Assembly: GCA_036365455.1 (NCBI GenBank)
Contig: JAWQUS010000009.1
Coordinates: 2,200,001 to 2,264,000 of the forward strand
Direction of reading: 5' to 3'
Source of the DNA: Macrosoma leucophasiata
Taxonomy: Eukaryota; Arthropoda; Insecta; Lepidoptera; Hedylidae
DNA: 64,000 nt
In this document: positions 42,190 through 52,885 of the stretch, in pieces
Position numbering within the stretch: the stretch's first letter is position 1
Layout: every line of letters begins with the position of its first letter
Notes under the pieces: generated by a model
Seen by the model: only the letters and a program-made list of their open reading frames with translations
The model's database searches: none
What the model was told of the DNA's origin: nothing
Made by a program: the position numbers and the translations under genes

Positions 42190-42393
42190 AAAAGCTTTTG
42201 AAATAGGCTGCGTGCGTGATATAAATCTAAACCTTGGTTCTCATGCGGATGTCCTCATTTCTGGTTCAATCTCGCAGAGAAATACCGAGCGTATCTCTCT
42301 CTATCGCTCTCTTTGTGATCTTGAGCCTTCTTATAAGACCACGACTCAGTTCTATATGTCATCACTGGCAACACACACTGATCAATGACGGTA

Positions 42394-42735
42394 AGGAGTT
42401 TTGGCGGGAACGCGGAAAAGAGCTGTGTCGCTGCGTGATATTATTTTCGAAATTTGTGTATAGTCACGTTTTTTATGTGTAAGAATGGTGGGATTTTTAT
42501 CATAAAACATTCGATAATGTTCACGGGTGTAGGAAAGTGATATTATGAAGTGAAAAGTGATTTATCATGTTGCCTCCAAAACTTCGTAAAATCTCCTAGT
42601 AAAGTCCCCATCACTTTACTGGAGCCATCTCATCATATTCCACATGGAAGCATCCAATCATCGTCATCTTCCATATGGATATTCATTATCATAAGAAATG
42701 AAGATAAAAATTACTGAAGATTGGCTTGTAAGCGG
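42394..42735 (+). mobile_element. Repeat F copy (unit B), 3' end deleted
   Basis: Counterpart of 27243-27619. The left TSD ATGACGGTAAG is present at 42385-42395; the A-tail and start of the right TSD are lost (GGCTTGTAAGCGGTAAGTC). Confidence 0.7.
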
Positions 42736-42846
42736 TAAGTCTTGAGAGATGGTGTTGTTTATTCGTCGGCAACTTCGAGCGTAGTGCCCTCAATCATAAT
42801 GGGAGCGTCGTGTAACGTGGACATTTGACATAATCTTTGTAACTTC

Positions 42847-43154
42847 GTAACTTCACGCCTGTGATCCCCGAAGGGGTAGGCAGAGGTAAATGCATGCATT
42901 CAAGCATACATGCAAACACCCACGATTCGCCGGTTACGTTTTGGCCCATGTAACAGGTGGCGAGCCTGTTGACATCTCCGGGCACATTACCAAACTTTGA
43001 GGTACTGGGAAATTTCCAGAAAATGGAAAAATCCCAATAGAACCAGAGGTAAAGGCTTTTTCACCATTATCTCTGATAACCCCCTACCCGGGAATCGAAC
43101 CCAGGACCTCAGCGTAGTAGTAGGGGCCTGCTACCACTAGGCTACCGAGGCAGT
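42847..43154 (-). mobile_element. SINE-B copy, full length (unit B, minus orientation)
   Basis: Consensus-like copy with B box GGTTCGATTCC on the minus strand. Flanked by CATAATCTTTGT on both sides (42831-42842 and 43161-43172), a probable TSD. Confidence 0.95.
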
Positions 43155-43368
43155 TTCGAGGCATAATCTTTGTCTTGTCCAATAAAAGCCATGCATTACC
43201 ATCTAACCGGAATACCATTCAGGATAACAGTAGTGCCTACGTCCTCATGTTCTGGCACTGCATTCGCTCTGCTCAACGTTACTAAATATTATTTTTTTTA
43301 AACTTTCACGATTTGTATTCATATTTTTATATTGTAAACGGGACTTAATCACGTACTAATTTAATAGA

Positions 43369-43541
43369 AGTATTTACCTCGACACTCGACGTTTCGGCCG
43401 TAATGGAACGGCCGTGGTACACTGCTGCTCCATGGTGTCGAGACGGGTGTGGGTACGAGACGATGACACCATGGAGCAGCAGTCTATTCCTGACCACGGC
43501 CGTTGCATTACGGCCGAAGCGTCGAGTGTCGAGGTAAATAC
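43369..43541. repeat. Foldback element (unit B)
   Basis: Counterpart of 28381-28580, about 27 bases shorter in the loop. Confidence 0.85.
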
Positions 43542-43826
43542 TTCGATTAAAATAGTTACTAAATATATTTGAATTAGTCAAACAACCTAACAACTTATTG
43601 AAAATCTAAATAAGTACCACTGCGGGAACTAAATTATTGAAATAAAAAACTGTTTAATTTAATTTTATCAGATCTTAAATAAGAATATATTCCTGCATTT
43701 TACTGTTTTATACAAATTGCAACAATTTTTACTGTGAAAACTATGCATACAATAAACAAAAAAGTGTGAACAAATATCTTAATTTTACTATGTATTTTAT
43801 AAGTAAGAAAATAACATTGATACATA

Positions 43827-44127
43827 TTTTTTAAAGAAAAATGGAAAGAAAAATTTGACTTCAGGCGAGACTCGAACTCGCGGCCTACTGGGAATCTAGT
43901 CCAGTTGGCAATAGATGGCGCTACTGCTACCATAAAGCAATGCAATAAATGTGAAGGAAAGATTTGACAAATCGGGCAGGACTTCAGTAGCTCAATTGGA
44001 AGAGCGGCTGGACTAGATTCCCAGTAGGCCGCGAGTTCGAGTCTCGCCTGAAGTAAAATTTTTCTTTCCATTTTTCTTTAAAAAATATTTCACAAGCATG
44101 TGTTAATGCGAAATAATATAAAACAAT
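43827..44127. mobile_element. SINE-D foldback (unit B)
   Basis: Counterpart of 28866-29170 with the same inverted 3' half, so the foldback predates the duplication. Confidence 0.8.
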
Positions 44128-44586
44128 TGATACATATAACTAAGTATATATTATCATAATGAGACAAGTCATAAGCTGACGTACTAAAAATAAGAATTTT
44201 CCTTTTTCGCGTCAGCAAAAACTGCATAATCATTTCGCTTACACCAGCGAAATACTAGTAAAAAGCACAGAATGGTCTGAATTGCTGCCGCAGACATTGC
44301 CAACGCTGCATTTTTGATCGGACAACCTCGGGAGCACACGTAGCGTCTATTGTTAACAGCAAAGCATTGCTATTTTGTTTATACTCTATCTCACAAAACA
44401 TCACTTAAATGGGCAAGCAACCACTAAGCGATCCAATGCTTGAAATTGAAACTAGAGTTTATTTACTTATTTTAGCAATATATTCTATGTTGTGGACTGC
44501 ATTAATAATTCGAGTCGAACATACTAAAACAAAACAAGAGTTTGATAATGAAATAGCGGCTCAAAACAAAATAACGTAGAAAAAAA

Positions 44587-44799
44587 CATTATTATCCCAA
44601 CAAAAATTATAAATGCGAATGTAAGTTTGTTAGTTACGCTCTTATACGATAACTGCTTAACCGATCATCATGAAATTTTATACTCATAATATATTTGGGG
44701 ATACAAGAAGTAACATAAGATACTTTTATTAAAAAAATATATTTCTTACGAAATCTTTTAATGGCTTAAATGCGAGCGAAGCCGCGGGTAAAAGCTAGT
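44587..44799 (+). mobile_element. Helitron-like repeat (unit B)
   Basis: Counterpart of 29640-29839. Confidence 0.65.
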
Positions 44800-44879
44800 A
44801 TTTTATGAACACTAATATTATGAAACCTAGTAACATACACGTAACCAGAAAGACATCTTATAAGTATATTAAAGCAAAC

Positions 44880-45545
44880 AAAGAAAAGAAAAAGTTAAAA
44901 AAATATTATACTTTTTCGCGTCAACAAAACTCCTAAGTCATTTCGCTTGCGCCAGCGAAATACTAGTAAAAAGCATAGAATGGTCGGATTGGTGCCGCAG
45001 AGATTGCCAACGCTGCATTGTTGGTCGGACAACCTCGGGTGCACACGTTGCGTCTATTGTCAAGAAGAAAATACTGCTATTTCGTTCGTTCTACTATACG
45101 TTTAAAACACCATTTACTTGTCCAAACATTCACTAAGCAATCTAATTTGTTTTGCCTATTTGTACACGTATTTATAATAAACTAGCGGCCCGCCCCTGTC
45201 TTTTTACACCTTGTGTCTGAAAAACCCAAATATCTTACGCAACCCTATTATTTTCAAAATAAAATATAGCTTATGTTACCCATGGATAATGTAGCTTTCG
45301 AATAGTGAAAGAATTTTTATAATCGGTTAGGTAGTTTTTGAGCCTATTCAATACAACCAAACAAACAAAGTTTTTCTCTTTATAATATTAGTATAGATTA
45401 GTATAGATAAAGTTACTAATTGTGAACCACATATGCTATATTGCATACTGAATTAATAATTTAGGACAAACATGGCAAACAAACAAGTCTTAGTGTTCGA
45501 TTTACTCAGCAGATCAAAAAACTTTGCTTTATTTCGATAAACATA
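44880..45545. repeat. Repeat G, second copy, interrupted
   Basis: Matches 44190-44580 block by block (CCAGCGAAATACTAGTAAAA, TTGCCAACGCTGC, CGGACAACCTCGGG, CACTAAGC, TTAATAATTT). A Helitron-like repeat is inserted at 45183-45412. The large-duplication breakpoint falls at 45033. Confidence 0.65.
45183..45412 (-). mobile_element. Helitron-like repeat with GGGCGGGCCGCTAG end
   Basis: Plus strand opens CTAGCGGCCCGCCCCTG and closes TATAATATTAGTATAGATTA, which is the inverse of the ATCTATACTAATATTATA start of these repeats. Confidence 0.65.
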
Positions 45546-45571
45546 GTTGGTTGGTCATCCATATAATCTAC

Positions 45572-45792
45572 GAGTATATATATAAAAATCAATTGCTGTT
45601 CGTTAGTCTCGCTAAAACTCGAGAACGGCTCTACCGATTCGGTAACTTTAGTTTTGAGTTATTTCCGGAAGCCCAGGGAAGGTTTAAAAGCTAAGAAAAT
45701 ATGAAGAAACGGAAGGGAAATAGTAAAAACCACAATTTCATTTTCCCATACAAATAGTCCGCATCTATCAAAACTTTGAGACATTATTTCAA
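45572..45792 (+). mobile_element. Helitron-like repeat, third subfamily, partial
   Basis: ATAAAAATCAATTGCTGTTC, GTCTCGCTAAAACTCGAGAA, GGAAGCCCAGGGAAGG and CCCATACAAATAGTCCG match the inverse of 25375-25678. The CTAG end is missing. Confidence 0.6.
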
Positions 45793-46054
45793 TTACATTC
45801 ATTTTTCACATTTGGAGCCAACTCTATAAATTGTATTATTTTACAATATTAAATACAAGATACCTGAATAGTTATCATAACGTACATGCTGCAAGACATT
45901 GAATGAACAGAAAGAATTTCAAAAGATCTCTGGAAGTACCACGCAGTGATGACTACGACGCGATAGTTCGTTGTTCTTATGCAAAGAAAGTGGCAAATAA
46001 GTGATGGTGAAGAATGAAGCCTATAGATATCTACACAATAATTGCGGGTGCAAT

Positions 46055-46650
46055 CAAACTCAAACTCAAACTCAAAAATTCAAACTCAAAAATTCATTTA
46101 ATCACTTGGAAATAATAGAATTTGCTTGTGATAGGTCAAATTACAAATATAAAATTAAAGCGAATAACAACTGATACGTTGATTAATATGTCAAAGTAAA
46201 CAAAATAAAATAAATAATAGTCCAAAAATACTTAATGATAAAAATAGGTATCAACAGAATGTTCCATACTTTCTTTTACAAACGGCAAGATAAGACAAAA
46301 CAAAAAAATATGGGACATTCTTTGTCATTCACTGGCAGAGTTCCAAAGCCCACATTACTGAGAAAAAACCTGCCAAAACAAAACTCAGTAGGGTCTTTTC
46401 AAAATATGTTCCTTAAAACTATTTTCACAATATGACACTTATAACTATGTTTTACAATATCAAGTACAATGCACATTAATTTCACAAAATTATTGTTTAG
46501 TCTTGTGGAGCTAGACCAGCATTTGTCCAGGCATCTCTATCCTTTAGATAGTCATCGAGTCTATAGTACGCATTTTTACATAGTGTGCGTTTAATACATG
46601 ACTTAAATGTATTATCTGCAAGTTCAAGAATCTAGAGTGTTACTGCAAGT
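46055..46650 (-). pseudogene. LINE 3' end (CR1/Jockey-like) with short-repeat tail
   Basis: On the minus strand the frame ending in TAA at 46497-46499 encodes LADNTFKSCIKRTLCKNAYY and then RLDDYLKDRDAWTNAG, a typical C-terminus of lepidopteran CR1/Jockey-like LINEs. The 3' UTR follows and ends in AATGAATTTTTGAGTTTGAA/TTTGAGTTTGAG repeats (46055-46098), in line with a LINE whose tail is a short tandem repeat rather than poly-A. Everything upstream is lost. Confidence 0.75.
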
Positions 46651-46847
46651 GCCATTCTCAATCATATTCATCTATTTAAAACGATAACTGACGACTGACC
46701 GTTATGACTCAGGCATAAGGTTTCATTCTCTTGAGCGAATGACTTAATAGATATACAATGCGAATGTGGATAATTCCAGAGGCCCAATAAGACCAAGACT
46801 GACCTACCATGACCAAATAGGTTGAATTCTGTCTGATGGTGCAGTTA

Positions 46848-47135
46848 AAAGTCTTAGGAATCGGCGTGTATGTATAAAGAGAATGATGAAGGTAGATGAT
46901 TCAGGCCTCAGGAGTGGTAACGCATCTGCATTTTGACCTTGGTCTTTGTGTGGGTGTCATAAGCTGCAGTCATATATACTTAACATCAATGTGAGCTGCA
47001 TGCTTGTTTGCCACTTCCATTACATTAAAAAATTAGGCACGAGAGTTATCTCTGCAGTGTAGGTCTGTAGGAGGTAGAGGCGCTCTACACTGTCTGCCTA
47101 CCCCGTTAGGGACCTGGCGTGAAGATACATACATA
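46848..47135 (+). pseudogene. RTE-type LINE 3' end interrupted by SINE-A
   Basis: ATAAAGAGAATGATGAAGGT precedes and GGCACGAGAG ... CCCCGTTAGGGACCTGGCGTG follows a SINE-A fragment at 46900-47032. Parts of the coding C-terminus (RDLA then TGA) survive. Confidence 0.7.
46900..47032 (+). mobile_element. SINE-A copy, 5'-truncated, nested in LINE
   Basis: TTCAGGCCTCAGGAGTGGTA to CACTTCCATTACATTAAAAA. 5' truncation and the A-rich 3' end show which end is copied first by reverse transcription. Confidence 0.85.
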
Positions 47136-47327
47136 TATAAGGTTTCATTAGTTAGTATGATGGTAAAGTTTTGATAATATAATTTTTCGCTCAACTATAT
47201 TTTTTTTTCTTTAAAATAAACCTTTTACGGATAATAATAAATACAAGAAATTAGTAATTAGCGAAATTGGTAAAACCGTTCTTGAGTTTTGCGATTAGCA
47301 ACACATTTTGCTAGTCATTTTTTTTGA

Positions 47328-47690
47328 GAGTTTTGGCGGGAACGCAGAAAGAGCTGTATCGCTGCGTGATATTATTTTCAAAATTTGTCTATTAGTAGAA
47401 ACGGTGAGATTTTTATCATAAAGCATTCGATAACGTTCACGGGTGTAGGAAAGGGATATTATGAAGTGAAAAGTGTTGCCTCCAAAATATCGTAAAAATT
47501 CCTAGTAAAGTCCCCATCACCTTACTGGAGCCATCTCATCATATTCCACATGAAAGCATTCAATCATTGTCACCTTCCATATAGATATTCATTAGTATAA
47601 GAAATGAATAATATAAAAACGACTGAAGATTGGCTGTTAAGGACTTAAATCCGCAGCCGTAAAATGATTCTTAGAAAAATAATTTTGATT
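47328..47690 (+). mobile_element. Repeat F, third copy
   Basis: GAGTTTTGGCGGGAACGCAG to GGACTTAAATCCGCAGCCG; diverged from the copies in units A and B and outside the duplication, so F is dispersed. Confidence 0.75.
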
Positions 47691-49290
47691 TATATATTTC
47701 AAAAGAAGATAGATAATCCATAATGTTTAGACTTACTGTTAGCATGATATCTGCTTTATCTGTGGTTTTTATAAACACTGATTACTAATAAACGACCGTA
47801 ATACATCAAAGCAAGTCAAAGCTTTTATGCTGCTTGTACATTTTTTAAATCTTTTTCTTTAAAATTTTTCAAGCCAAGCCTTTTTGATTTCAACATATTC
47901 GTACGCACTCATCGTAACACACGTTCCTTAAAATATATGGAATCACCACATAGGTTCTCAACGTCAACTATTATTAAAAAAAAGAATCGATGTCGATTTC
48001 TACAAAGAAATATGAAATACAGAATTCTGTTATGACAGACAGTGAGACGGCAAAGCGATCGCTAAGATGTTTTTTAAGACGCGCTTCTCCAAAAATTTGA
48101 AAACAAAGAAAATATTCATGTCGTGTAACAGATCTTAAGCGGCCCTGTCCACAAAACAAAAACACGAGACCACGAACAATATTATAAAGAGGTTAAAAGA
48201 ATAGGAAATGTTTGGATTGACGAAGGTCGACCTTTATGGGGAGTGACAGGCCAAGACGCGGGCCTTTATTGAATTAAGCTCTCGGATAAATTATTGGGAG
48301 GTGTTCCAGGTGGCATTAGGAAGTGATTGAGGTGTATTTGACAGATTTTTTACATGCACGCACTATTTTTATGTTGTTTTAGAAGTAAAACAGAAAAAGA
48401 ATGCTACCAGTTTAATATATGTGTCAGCAATTGGGCCGTTTTTTTTTATCGATAACAGTTTCAAATGGCTTCAATGTCGAATAAAGAATTAAATATTTTA
48501 GGAATAATTCCCTAGAAAATGTATATGATATTATGTGTTATAACTTTGAGAGATGAAAATCAAAATTCAAGTATTAATATCCATTTTTAATAATATGTTT
48601 ACATCTTAAAAGCTGAAACATATAACCATACGCTAGGTCATTTCCAGGTTTGCATAATATCCAAAGTCTTCTATCATTCCTGAAATCAGTTTTTTTACCT
48701 CGATACTCTGTACTGCAAAGAAATAAACCGAACAAATAATGCTATTTCCTTTTGTAATAATCATTATCTTCGTGCATCTACATTTTGTACTCTATGTAAT
48801 TGGATATTGAAAAGCGAACATTGTTGCTGATTCACAGAATTGAACAATCAAGCCGATGCATCCGGAATATTGTTATTATTTCAATATTTCCCAAAGAAAA
48901 CTAATGCAAACATCATATTTCCTTCATTGAGAAATGGGAACAACAATTTTGTCCATTTCATACAAAAATGCATCGGCTCAAAGGAAAATATAAACCGAGC
49001 TTCAAAAATCAGGCTACAAAATGAATTTTATTTCCAACTTCCTAGATATTACCTGAATACGTGACTACTATCTGGCATTTCAGTTATTCGTCGCACGTCT
49101 ACACAAGTTGTCCGTCTGTTTTGATAACTTTATAGGTAAAAGAATAAATGGACCTCATACTTTTGAAAACACATTTGAAAATTTTAGCTTCCTGAACACT
49201 GTAAATTTTGTATGTTTGCCATTTATATTATGCTCATGAATGGACGCTCACAACAGAATTATGTCTATTCTAGTTTGCTTTATAGTGTTA
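47691..49290. other. 1.6 kb with no recognised feature
   Basis: The longest stretch in the window without a recognised repeat. Short ORFs (48840-49064 plus, 74 codons; 47974-48165 minus, 63 codons) carry no known motif. It could be ordinary intergenic or intronic sequence. Confidence 0.45.
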
Positions 49291-49365
49291 CTAGTTTTTT
49301 CCCGCGACTTTGTCCGCGTGTACTTTTAACCATTGCAAATTGTAGCCTATACGTTATGCCAATGT

Positions 49366-50646
49366 AATCAGTTGGGGAAAAAGTCTTTTCGCATTATAGT
49401 ATGTATGAACTTGTAATAACATCTCTTTGGCTGTAGTTTTTGTATCTGGCTGGTTTTAATATCATTGAAAGTTAAAATTTTAAAGAACATAATTCCAAAT
49501 TCAAATTAGGTAAATGTGTGATTTTCATTTGTTTTTCGTACTGTCAAGATGAGTGAATCTAATGAAGAAATTGGATACATTTTAAATTTTTACTACAATA
49601 AAGGTAAAAATGCAAGGCAAGCCGCAAAAAAAATTGCGATGTTTATGGACCTAGTGCAGTGTCTGTGAGAGTAGCACTAATTTGGTTTAAGCGTTTTCAA
49701 TCCGGAAATTTTGATGTCAAAGATGCACCTCGCTCTGGTCGCCCTGTTACGGATTAAATGGATGCCATTTTTGAAAAAGTGGAGCAAGATCGACTTATCA
49801 GTAGTTACGACGTAGCTGAAGAACTGAGAATTGATCACAAAACAGTTTTAGCGCAATTGAAAAAAGCTGGGTACAAAAAAAGCTCGATATTTGGGTACCT
49901 CACGAGCTCACTGAAAGAAACCTAATGAACCGTGTACTCATTTGTGATTCTTTATTACGACGTAATGAAACCGAATCATTTTTGAAGAAGCTGATAACTG
50001 GTGATGATAAGTGGATCACGTACGACAAGAACGTGCGAAAAAGGTCGTGGTCAAAGGCCGGTCAGGCTTCACAGACTGTGGCGAAATCCGGGTTAACTCG
50101 CAATAAGGTGATGTTGTGTGTGTGGTGGGATTGGAAGGGCATTATTCATTATGAGCTATTACCACCAGGCAGGACTATCGCTTCTGAACTCTACTGCGAA
50201 CAACTGATGAGATTAAAGCAAGAAGTTGAGAGAAAGCGGCCGGAATTGATCAACAGAAGGGGTGTGGTGTTTCATCATGATAACGCTAGACCTCACATAT
50301 CTATAGCCACTCAGCAAAAATTAAGAGAGTTTGGCTGGGAGGTGTTAATGCATCCGCCGTATAGTCCTGACCTTGCACCTTCAGATTTCCACCTGTTTCG
50401 GTCTCTTCAGAATTTTTTATGCAATGTTAGGTTAACATCACGAGAGGACTGCCAAATCCACTTGTCGCGGTATTTTGATGAGAAGTCCCAAAATTTTTAT
50501 AGCAATGGGATCATGTCCCTACTTACAAGATGGCAAAAGGTTATCGAACAAAATGGTACATACATACTTTAGTTAAATTTAAATAAACTATATTAAAAAA
50601 TGTTTTGAATTATCTTAAAAATGCGAAGAAACTTTTTCCCCAACCA
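49366..50646 (+). mobile_element. mariner element 1
   Basis: Terminal inverted repeats GTTGGGGAAAAAGTCTTTTC and (inverse) GTTGGGGAAAAAGTTTCTTC. Inserted at a TA of the Helitron-like repeat (TA at 49364-49365 and again after 50646). About 1.28 kb, the normal mariner size. Confidence 0.9.
49549..50572 (+). pseudogene. mariner transposase, N-terminal half broken
   Basis: ATG at 49549. The DNA-binding half contains a 1-bp deletion (AAAAAAATTGCG, near 49636), an in-frame TAA at about 49756 and a further 1-bp deletion at 49874-49880. From 49925 the catalytic half is open: TGDDKWITY, HHDNARPH and PPYSPDLAPSDFHLF supply the DD34D triad (34 residues between the last two Asp). LLPPGRTI and RPELINRRGVVFHHDNARPH resemble mellifera-subfamily mariners; subfamily is inferred from memory only. 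No functional full-length transposase can be made. Confidence 0.88.
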
Positions 50647-50730
50647 ATATAATCTATATTATTGTAAAGTTTCATCAAATCCGTCTGGTAGGTTTTTGTG
50701 AAAAAGTAACAAATCCATCATGGATGATCC

Positions 50731-50776
50731 AGTATGGATGGATGGATGGAAGGATTTCCATCCATCCATCCATACT
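50731..50776. repeat. Perfect 21-bp hairpin of ATGG repeats
   Basis: AGTATGGATGGATGGATGGA and its inverse around a 4-nt loop, inside the Helitron-like repeat. Confidence 0.85.
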
Positions 50777-50989
50777 CACAAACTTTCGCATTCATAATAT
50801 TTATATATTACTAGAATTCTAGGTATTAAATAATATTGACAGTTTTTCAGAGCACAGTCAGTGTCGGTACACGACATCCATAAGTCGAAAGATAAAAAAA
50901 GCCTTGGAGTAAACAAAGAGAAAAAATAATGAATCAAACCTATCAGCAGATAAATGACATTCGATGATGCATGCATTTTCGTCACTGGA

Positions 50990-51278
50990 CTTTTTTTTTA
51001 TGTTATAAAAGTGGCAAACAATCGTGCAGTTCACATTGATGTTAAGTGATGACTGCAGCCTATAGACACCCACACAATGACCAGAGGTCAAAATGCAAAT
51101 GCACTGCCACTCCTGAGGCATTAGGTGTTATGCCTCTGTGCCGGAAATTACAGAGCCGTACATTACCACCTGACCGGAACACGATAGTGCTGAACACTAC
51201 CATTTAACGGCAAGTATATTAGGTAATGCGGTGGTGCCTACGCCCGCGAGCTCCGTCACTGGAGCTCTACCACCAGTA
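50990..51278 (-). mobile_element. SINE-A copy, full length
   Basis: T-run, TGTTATAAAAGTGGCAAAC through GGAGCTCTACCACCAGTAAA. Confidence 0.9.
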
Positions 51279-51539
51279 AACCACACCACTTCTAGTACCA
51301 TTTGTCTGATTGTAAAACCTATCTAAATAGAGATGTTTGCTGTTCGTGATATTATGTTTGCTCGGTCAATAAGTCCCGTCCACAGGACGTCCGAGATCAC
51401 ACAAGTAGTGGAACTGCTTTACCACGATGTAATTAGAAAACTTTATACGTTAAGATGAGGAGAATATGAGATCTTGGATTATTTTTGTATACCATTTGTA
51501 ACAAAAAAAAACAGTATTCAAAAAAATTACCGCATTCTA
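51279..51539. other. No recognisable feature
   Basis: Nothing assigned. Confidence 0.4.
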
Positions 51540-52010
51540 GTCTATCTGCCGCCAAATAGTGTAGTGGTAGTGTCCAGCACTATCGTGTTTCACTTAGTTC
51601 GTAATGTTTGGCCCTGTGATCACCATTACAGAGATTTATCAACTAAGGTCTCAGGGGTGGCAACACATCTGCATTTTGGCCTCTGGTTTTGGTGTGTCTA
51701 TAGACATAAATGATGACATATTGTTTTATATTATTTCGCATTAACACATGCTTGTGAAATATATTTTATTTTTAAAGAAAAATGGAAAGAAAAATTTGAC
51801 TTCAGGCGAGACTCGAACTCGCGACCTACTGGGAATCTAGTCCAGCCGCTCTTCCAATTGAGCTACTGAAACCCTGCCCGATTTGTCAAATCTTTCCTTC
51901 ACATCTATTGCATTGCTTTATGGTAGCAGTAGCGCCATCTATTACCAACTATGCTAGTTAGACATATTGATGTGAACTGCATGCGTATTTGCTACCTACA
52001 TTACATAAAA
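51540..52010 (+). mobile_element. SINE-A related copy split by SINE-D
   Basis: CGCCAAATAGTGTAGTGG ... GGGTGGCAACACATCTGC up to 51714, resuming ATTGATGTGAACTGCATGCG at 51967 and ending in CATTACATAAAAAA. Belongs to the older subfamily. Confidence 0.75.
51724..51960 (-). mobile_element. SINE-D, complete 237-bp unit with TSD
   Basis: GACATATTG is duplicated at 51715-51723 and 51961-51969, and the interrupted SINE-A resumes exactly at the second copy, so the unit's limits are exact. Minus-strand order: leader of about 90 bases (TAACTAGCATAGTTGG, GATGGCGCTACTGC, TTGACAAATCGGGCAGGG), a tRNA-like module of about 75 bases (AGCTCAATTGGAAGAGC D arm; GTTCGAGTCTC B box), and an AT-rich trailer ending TTTCACAAGCATGTGTTAAT/GCGAAATAATATAAAA. 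Ordinary tRNA-derived SINEs begin at the tRNA 5' end; here it is internal. No terminal inverted repeats were seen. Confidence 0.85.
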
Positions 52011-52043
52011 AATATCTTCACGCCTGTATTCACCAGAAAGATA

Positions 52044-52192
52044 ATAAATAAATAAATACGCTTACTCTCACAGCTCTACATTAGGTGTTATATAAATATA
52101 GGCCTTACAAATATTTGTTCCGGTGCGGGCTTCGAACCCGCGAACCTTCGAATCAAACGGTGGTTTCGCACCGCTGAACTAATCGGGTCGTC
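52044..52192 (-). mobile_element. SINE-C copy, internal deletion
   Basis: Head GACGACCCGATTAGTTCAGC, B box GGTTCGAAGCC-like, and tail AAGCGTATTTATTT. About 55 bases of the body are missing. Confidence 0.85.
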
Positions 52193-52350
52193 ATATAATC
52201 AAAAGTTATTTAAATAAAATATGTGTTTTTAAAAACAATTCTTCTCTTTTATATTTCGTACTCCTTTTAATACCAGGGAAAAATGCCTTTGCATACTAAC
52301 CTCCGGGGAGAGTGAGTTATGTGGGACTCCGAGACAAGAAAAAAAAAAAA

Positions 52351-52652
52351 CGTAACTTCACGCCTGTAATCCCCGAAGGGGTGGGCAGAGGTAAATGCAT
52401 GCATTCAAGCATACATGCAAACACCCACGATTCGCCGGTTACGTTTTGGCCCATGTAACAGGTGGCGAGCCTGTTGACATCTCCGAGCACATTACCAAAC
52501 TTCGAGGTACTGGGAATTTTCCAGAAAATGGAAAAATCCCAATAGAACCAGAGATAAAGGACTTTACACCATATAACCCACGATCCGGGAATCGAACCCA
52601 GGACCTCAGCGTAGTAGTAGTGGCCTGCTACCACCAAGCTACCGAGGCAGTT
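52351..52652 (-). mobile_element. SINE-B copy, full length
   Basis: Clear head, B box GGTTCGATTCC and tail; an A-run precedes its 3' end on the plus strand. Confidence 0.9.
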
Positions 52653-52885
52653 ACAAGAAAATACCTACTTAAAACCCCTGGGTATTTCAACTCGTCCGCT
52701 CTCAGTGGCGGGGTCCTGGGAACGCATTAGTACAATATCCACGACCCCGCCAATATTTCATCCTCCTAGAAAAACTGCTTCACAACTATGTAATAGCTGC
52801 ACAAATGCACTATATAATTTTCTTGCTTATCATCAAGCCTCCATTGTTATTTGAATAACATTTTCGTAGGTTTTCGCGAGCATAC

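Larger units (their letters stand above)
30078..45033 (+). repeat. Tandem duplication, unit B (9.06 kb plus 5.9-kb insertion)
   Basis: Direct repeat of unit A beginning 4 bases after A ends. Differences from A: the LTR retrotransposon at 30525-36419 (with one TSD copy), a local 140-bp tandem repeat at 41157-41296, an opposite-orientation SINE-B at 42847, and small deletions. Past 45033 the second G copy continues (CTCGGGTGCACACG), so the breakpoint lies within repeat G. Confidence 0.9.
49291..50812 (-). mobile_element. Helitron-like repeat split by mariner
   Basis: The plus strand starts CTAGTTTTTTCCCGCGACTT and runs to TTATGCCAATG before the mariner, then continues AATCTATATTATTGTAAAGT to CTTTCGCATTCATAATATT. 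The two sides join at a TA. Confidence 0.65.

Noticed and set aside
46055..46098. Telomere or satellite repeat (CAAACT-type)
   Set aside because: Only about 45 bases, directly attached to a LINE 3' end, where such short tandem tails are normal.
49925..50572. Active mariner transposase
   Set aside because: The open part lacks the DNA-binding half; frameshifts and a stop interrupt the sequence upstream.
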